Positions 60,734-64,000 of a DNA stretch of 64,000 nt are shown here, piece by piece. A program made the position numbers and the translations under genes. Positions within the stretch are counted from its first letter, which is position 1, and every line of letters starts with the position of its first letter. Location of the stretch: assembly GCA_963676045.1 (NCBI GenBank), contig OY780938.1:620001-684000 (forward strand), written 5' to 3'. This stretch comes from Methanogranum sp963676045 (lineage in GTDB: Archaea > Thermoplasmatota > Thermoplasmata > Methanomassiliicoccales > Methanomethylophilaceae). A model generated the notes under the pieces. It was not told the DNA's origin and did no database searches. It saw nothing but the letters and a program-made list of their open reading frames with translations.

Positions 60734-62413
60734 ATGAAAAATTCTTGTCCAAATGATAAATGGACACAGATTAAACCCAACATCATCGATATACAAAACG
60801 TAGATACAAATCTCAATGGACGGTTTGATATAGTAGTTGAAAATATTGTCGTACCTTGCTGGATAGGAGACATCACCAATAAATCTAAAGACAGATTGTA
60901 TGTAGTTCTCATGGGTAACCGTCCTCACACATCCAGAATACCAATGATGAGATGGTCGTGGGATGACTCTTTCGATGGCGTACTGGTATGTATCTCAGAC
61001 CCTACATATACCATATACCCCAGATGCCACTTAGGTTGGTATTTTGGTTCTAAAGAGCATAACGGGTACGATTGTGTAAAAACTGTAATTTCTAAATTTC
61101 AACAAGTATTTAAAATTAATAACAAAGGATTGACATTTTATGAATCATCAGGGGGAGGACTTGCCTCAATACTCATGGCCAGAATGTTCCCAGAATCTTC
61201 TTCTATAGCCATAAATCCTCAAATTGATTTTTTTGGACTTGACAATAGAAAACGTATAAAAAACTTTATTCAAACCACAGGTTTCTCCCCAGAAATTGAC
61301 ATAGACAGATTGGATTGTGTATCTGCAATCCGCGATACTCCTAAATCTCGTTTTATAATTGTTCAAAACTGCTACCCAGGTGAAGACTACAATCATATGA
61401 AATTTTTATCTAAAGAACTAGGAATACATCCATCATATGGATTGAATACTTTTTTCAATAATCTCATTCTGTGGACATATTGCACATCTAATGGTGAAGA
61501 CCCACATAAAGCCATCGATAAAAAGGCAATGCTTCCTATTTTGAATAATTTATGCCAAATCGATTTTAAAGATGTGCCCAACCATGCAGAAGAATACATG
61601 AGATACACACTCCTGTGGAATGAGATTTATGATAACAGTGAAAAACTACGGAATGATTTGATATCTGAACTTATATCTAGTGAAGATCATCATTTAGCAA
61701 TACACGGAATTCATCTTTGTGTTAACTGCCATGATTCAAAAACTGTCAAATTAGCACTGTATAAAATGCACGATAATCCAGAACTCTTTGACAAATCTCT
61801 ATTCATTAATCTTTGTGATAGATATGATGTATTACATGGGAGATATGACGACGTATTTGTTTCCATGCTTCTAAATAATATCGATTCGGACGTACATAAA
61901 AAAGGAATAGAAATTGCAAAAAATTATTTGAATACAACAGGCCTGGCAGAATACAGATTGGCATCCTTACCAAAAGAGTCTTTTGGATATAATGAAGATG
62001 ACGTACGGAAATATTTAAAGAACTCCCTATCTCTAGGCTATGAAGATTCACGCATCCCTCTGATAAAAAACTTAATGAACTCTAAAAATCCCACTCTGCA
62101 GAAGGAAGCATACGAAATTTGCATAAATGTAAAAAATCCGGGAGCTACAATTTCATTTAATCTGTACTCGATGTACAATCTTGGATTGGGAACAGAAAAA
62201 AATCCTAATAAATCAATATACTACTTAAAACGGAGTGCAAGCATGCATTATTGGCGTGCAGAGAATAAACTTATCAACTTGTTGATAATAGATGGGTCAT
62301 CTGATTCAATCAATGAAGCTATCAATTTGTGTAAAGACATAAAATCAAATAAACGCAGAAATATTGAATTTGCAACGAAGATTCTAGAATCCCTTAATTT
62401 AAATGAAATATAA
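60734..62413 (+). CDS. Alpha/beta-hydrolase domain protein with Sel1 repeats
   Basis: The 559-aa protein has an N-terminal half (about 30-300) related to the hydrolase module of the 1262-aa protein: RMGW/HLGW-type strand (CHLGWYFG), nucleophile elbow FYESSGGGLASI near 135-146, and a conserved DPHKAIDKKAM His near the end. The C-terminal part is helical with Sel1-like units (YNLGLGTEKNPNKSIYYLKRSA). Such hydrolases in glycan loci act as esterases or acyltransferases, e.g. adding or removing O-acyl groups. No signal peptide, so likely cytosolic. Leaderless start. Confidence 0.65.
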   Translation: MKNSCPNDKWTQIKPNIIDIQNVDTNLNGRFDIVVENIVVPCWIGDITNKSKDRLYVVLMGNRPHTSRIPMMRWSWDDSFDGVLVCISDPTYTIYPRCHLGWYFGSKEHNGYDCVKTVISKFQQVFKINNKGLTFYESSGGGLASILMARMFPESSSIAINPQIDFFGLDNRKRIKNFIQTTGFSPEIDIDRLDCVSAIRDTPKSRFIIVQNCYPGEDYNHMKFLSKELGIHPSYGLNTFFNNLILWTYCTSNGEDPHKAIDKKAMLPILNNLCQIDFKDVPNHAEEYMRYTLLWNEIYDNSEKLRNDLISELISSEDHHLAIHGIHLCVNCHDSKTVKLALYKMHDNPELFDKSLFINLCDRYDVLHGRYDDVFVSMLLNNIDSDVHKKGIEIAKNYLNTTGLAEYRLASLPKESFGYNEDDVRKYLKNSLSLGYEDSRIPLIKNLMNSKNPTLQKEAYEICINVKNPGATISFNLYSMYNLGLGTEKNPNKSIYYLKRSASMHYWRAENKLINLLIIDGSSDSINEAINLCKDIKSNKRRNIEFATKILESLNLNEI

Positions 62414-62454
62414 TGATGTGTATTTGTTATTTTCATTGTCCAGTATCCAAAAAT

Positions 62455-62461
62455 CTTTTTT
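62455..62461 (+). terminator. T-run downstream of the hydrolase-Sel1 gene
   Basis: CTTTTTT about 45 bp after the stop at 62413, the type of oligo-T tract that terminates archaeal transcription. The convergent gene ends at 62554 with T-rich sequence on its own strand near 62525. Confidence 0.4.
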
Positions 62462-62553
62462 ACACAATACAAAAATGCATACTGTTTACAAATCTTCGTA
62501 CATATTAGATCTCTACTCCAACTAAAAATTTTAATTATTTTCTCAAAAAGATT

Positions 62554-64000
62554 TCAAATCTTATGAAGCTTTTTTAATTCACGTGAAGCAAGTTTATTTC
62601 CAGCATCCGATGACATCTTAAAAAGACGTTCTGCTTCTACTTGATTTACGTCTACACCGATACCGTCCCTATACATAAGCCCTAATTGAAAAAGTCCAAC
62701 ATGATTGTTGTAATTGGCTGCTGTTGCATTATATTTAAAGGCCTTATCTAAATCTGGAAGAATATTCTTCCCATCGGAGTAAATGTTTCCGAGTTCCACC
62801 ATAGCCTCAGAATTGCTACATGCTGCTGCTCTTTGCATCCATTCAATAGCTTTTTCAATATCTTTTTTGGTTCCATATCCTAACCTGTACGACCTCCCCA
62901 CTTCCACCATAGCTGGTATAAAACCTTCCTCAGCCGCCCTCAGATTCCATTTAAAATACATCTCTGATGAATGTGTATCATTTGTATTTCTCTTCTCCAA
63001 CGCCGCCAAAGAATACATAGTTTTTAGACGGGACTGTTTTGAATACACATCTAGCCACATATTAGACGTCACTTTGTCTTTAATTACGCCGAGACCGTCA
63101 CGGTACATTAACCCAATCGAAATCATTGCCTTGGAATTTCCAGTTAAAGCTGCTTTAGAATACCATTCAGCAGCTTTTTCTGGATTCATATCAACACCAT
63201 TACCTGTGCGATACATATTAGCCAGCTCCATCATTGCATTAATAGAACCGCCATTTATGGCTTTCATGATATAATTAAAAGAAGGATCGGATTCTTTTCT
63301 AACACCTTTTCCATCTCTCAACATGATACCTACCTGGAGTAATGCGGAGGAAATTCCCGCATCTGACGCTTCTTTATAGTATTTGAATGATTTGTTAAGG
63401 TTTGGCATCGTAAATATGCCATTACTATAACAATTAGCAAGTATGAGTGTGGCCTGAATGTTTCCATCTTTCGATAATTGCTCCAATCTCTGAAGAGCGT
63501 CAACGTCACTTTCACGATTGTCCATAATACGAAACAACCTGTAAGCTTCCAAATTTCCTGCATCTGCAGCATCTGTGTATATCCTTCTGGCTTCTTCTAT
63601 ATCTCCTCTATCTGCAAGAAGATTTGCTAAATTCATCATTGAGTCTACATAACCCAAGTTCATTGCCTTACGGAACCAATATTCAGCTTTAACCTCGTCT
63701 TTATCTACATTAATTCCATCGCGATAAATTACACCAAGCCGATTTTGTAATATGGTATCTCCAGATTCGGCACCACGTGTTACTATTTCGATAGAATCCA
63801 AAAGGCTGGATTCATATTTTGTACAAATAGAAAATGGGGGACCGATTTCCACTATAGATCCATTATCCATCCATACCACGCGATCACATATCCTTTCTAT
63901 TGATCTCATATTATGAGATGTTATCACAATGGTCTTTCCATCATCTTTGAGATTTTTGAATATCTGGTTGCATTTAGCACCCATACCTGCATCCCCTACT
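62554..64000 (-). CDS. Polysaccharide-export ABC ATPase fused to Sel1 repeats (5' end outside window)
   Basis: Only the last ~481 residues are in the window and the frame is open to the edge. The first ~70 visible residues are the end of an ABC ATPase of the Wzt/TagH type: VGDAGMGAKC, then DDGKTIVITSHNMRSIERICDRVVWMDNGSIVEIGPP with the H-loop histidine. Walker A and the signature lie beyond the edge. The remaining ~400 residues are about ten tandem Sel1-like repeats (for example LANMYRTGNGVDMNPEKAAEWYSKAA). In known Wzt proteins the C-terminal domain recognises the polymer. Here Sel1 repeats take that place. The permease is presumably upstream, outside the window. Confidence 0.8.
   Translation of the reverse strand, partial: VGDAGMGAKCNQIFKNLKDDGKTIVITSHNMRSIERICDRVVWMDNGSIVEIGPPFSICTKYESSLLDSIEIVTRGAESGDTILQNRLGVIYRDGINVDKDEVKAEYWFRKAMNLGYVDSMMNLANLLADRGDIEEARRIYTDAADAGNLEAYRLFRIMDNRESDVDALQRLEQLSKDGNIQATLILANCYSNGIFTMPNLNKSFKYYKEASDAGISSALLQVGIMLRDGKGVRKESDPSFNYIMKAINGGSINAMMELANMYRTGNGVDMNPEKAAEWYSKAALTGNSKAMISIGLMYRDGLGVIKDKVTSNMWLDVYSKQSRLKTMYSLAALEKRNTNDTHSSEMYFKWNLRAAEEGFIPAMVEVGRSYRLGYGTKKDIEKAIEWMQRAAACSNSEAMVELGNIYSDGKNILPDLDKAFKYNATAANYNNHVGLFQLGLMYRDGIGVDVNQVEAERLFKMSSDAGNKLASRELKKLHKI

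Noticed and set aside
62783..63274. A 163-codon plus-strand frame
   Set aside because: It lies antisense to the Sel1 repeats of the ABC fusion; its regularity reflects the repeat codons on the other strand.

Overview
The window is archaeal and most likely comes from a host-associated methanogen of the order Methanomassiliicoccales (Thermoplasmata). Archaeal markers are sn-glycerol-1-phosphate dehydrogenase, archaeosine tRNA-guanine transglycosylase, KEOPS subunit Pcc1, Pth2, membrane-anchored LonB, Hel308 and UPF0179. Large secreted proteins with InlB-type (Listeria-Bacteroides) repeats and wall-less-type surface genes fit gut members of this order. Every complete gene I could check ends in TGA or TAA. 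The only amber codon inside an otherwise intact gene is in the middle of a dehydrogenase, which fits a pyrrolysine-using organism. The order-level assignment is inference.

Layout. 0-2 kb: end of a DJ-1/PfpI gene, then an AT-rich stretch with three tandem copies of a tiny two-helix membrane protein, decayed peptide genes and a candidate structured RNA. 2-9.6 kb: thiM, two GNAT acetyltransferases around pth2, a small conserved gene, tgtA, and a GntR-ABC-permease operon. 9.7-14.5 kb: leuA-leuC-leuD-leuB-pcc1, headed by a 13-codon leader peptide with four consecutive leucine codons and mutually exclusive hairpins that can mask the leuA ribosome-binding site. 14.5-33 kb: a secreted repeat protein, an H1-like basic protein, superoxide reductase, flavoprotein, egsA, UPF0179, purC, a thiF/moeB-nadM-cinA group, a C1 protease, lonB, a transglutaminase-like protein, hel308, thrC and thrB.

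33-64 kb is a cell-surface glycan and adhesin region. From 33 to 44 kb it has normal composition: PGI/PMI, a GT2 glycosyltransferase, a HAD-domain protein, rmlA, and two divergent InlB-repeat surface proteins. Beyond 44.2 kb it becomes very AT-rich: a second PGI/PMI, a nucleotide-sugar dehydrogenase, a glycosyltransferase-methyltransferase fusion beside a perfect 624-bp duplicate of its methyltransferase part, a phosphonate module (Ppd, a cytidylyltransferase-PEP mutase fusion and an Fe-alcohol dehydrogenase with an in-frame TAG), two alpha/beta-hydrolase proteins with Sel1 repeats, and a polysaccharide-export ABC ATPase fused to Sel1 repeats. Together these suggest synthesis, activation, transfer and export of a hydroxyethylphosphonate-type decorated surface polymer.

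Start codons were decided largely by a regular Shine-Dalgarno register: the GG of the SD lies 7 nt before the start in many genes. This supports GTG for leuB, TTG for cinA, and apparent ATA and ATC starts for lonB and the nucleotide-sugar dehydrogenase. I saw no tRNA, rRNA, CRISPR array or intact insertion sequence.
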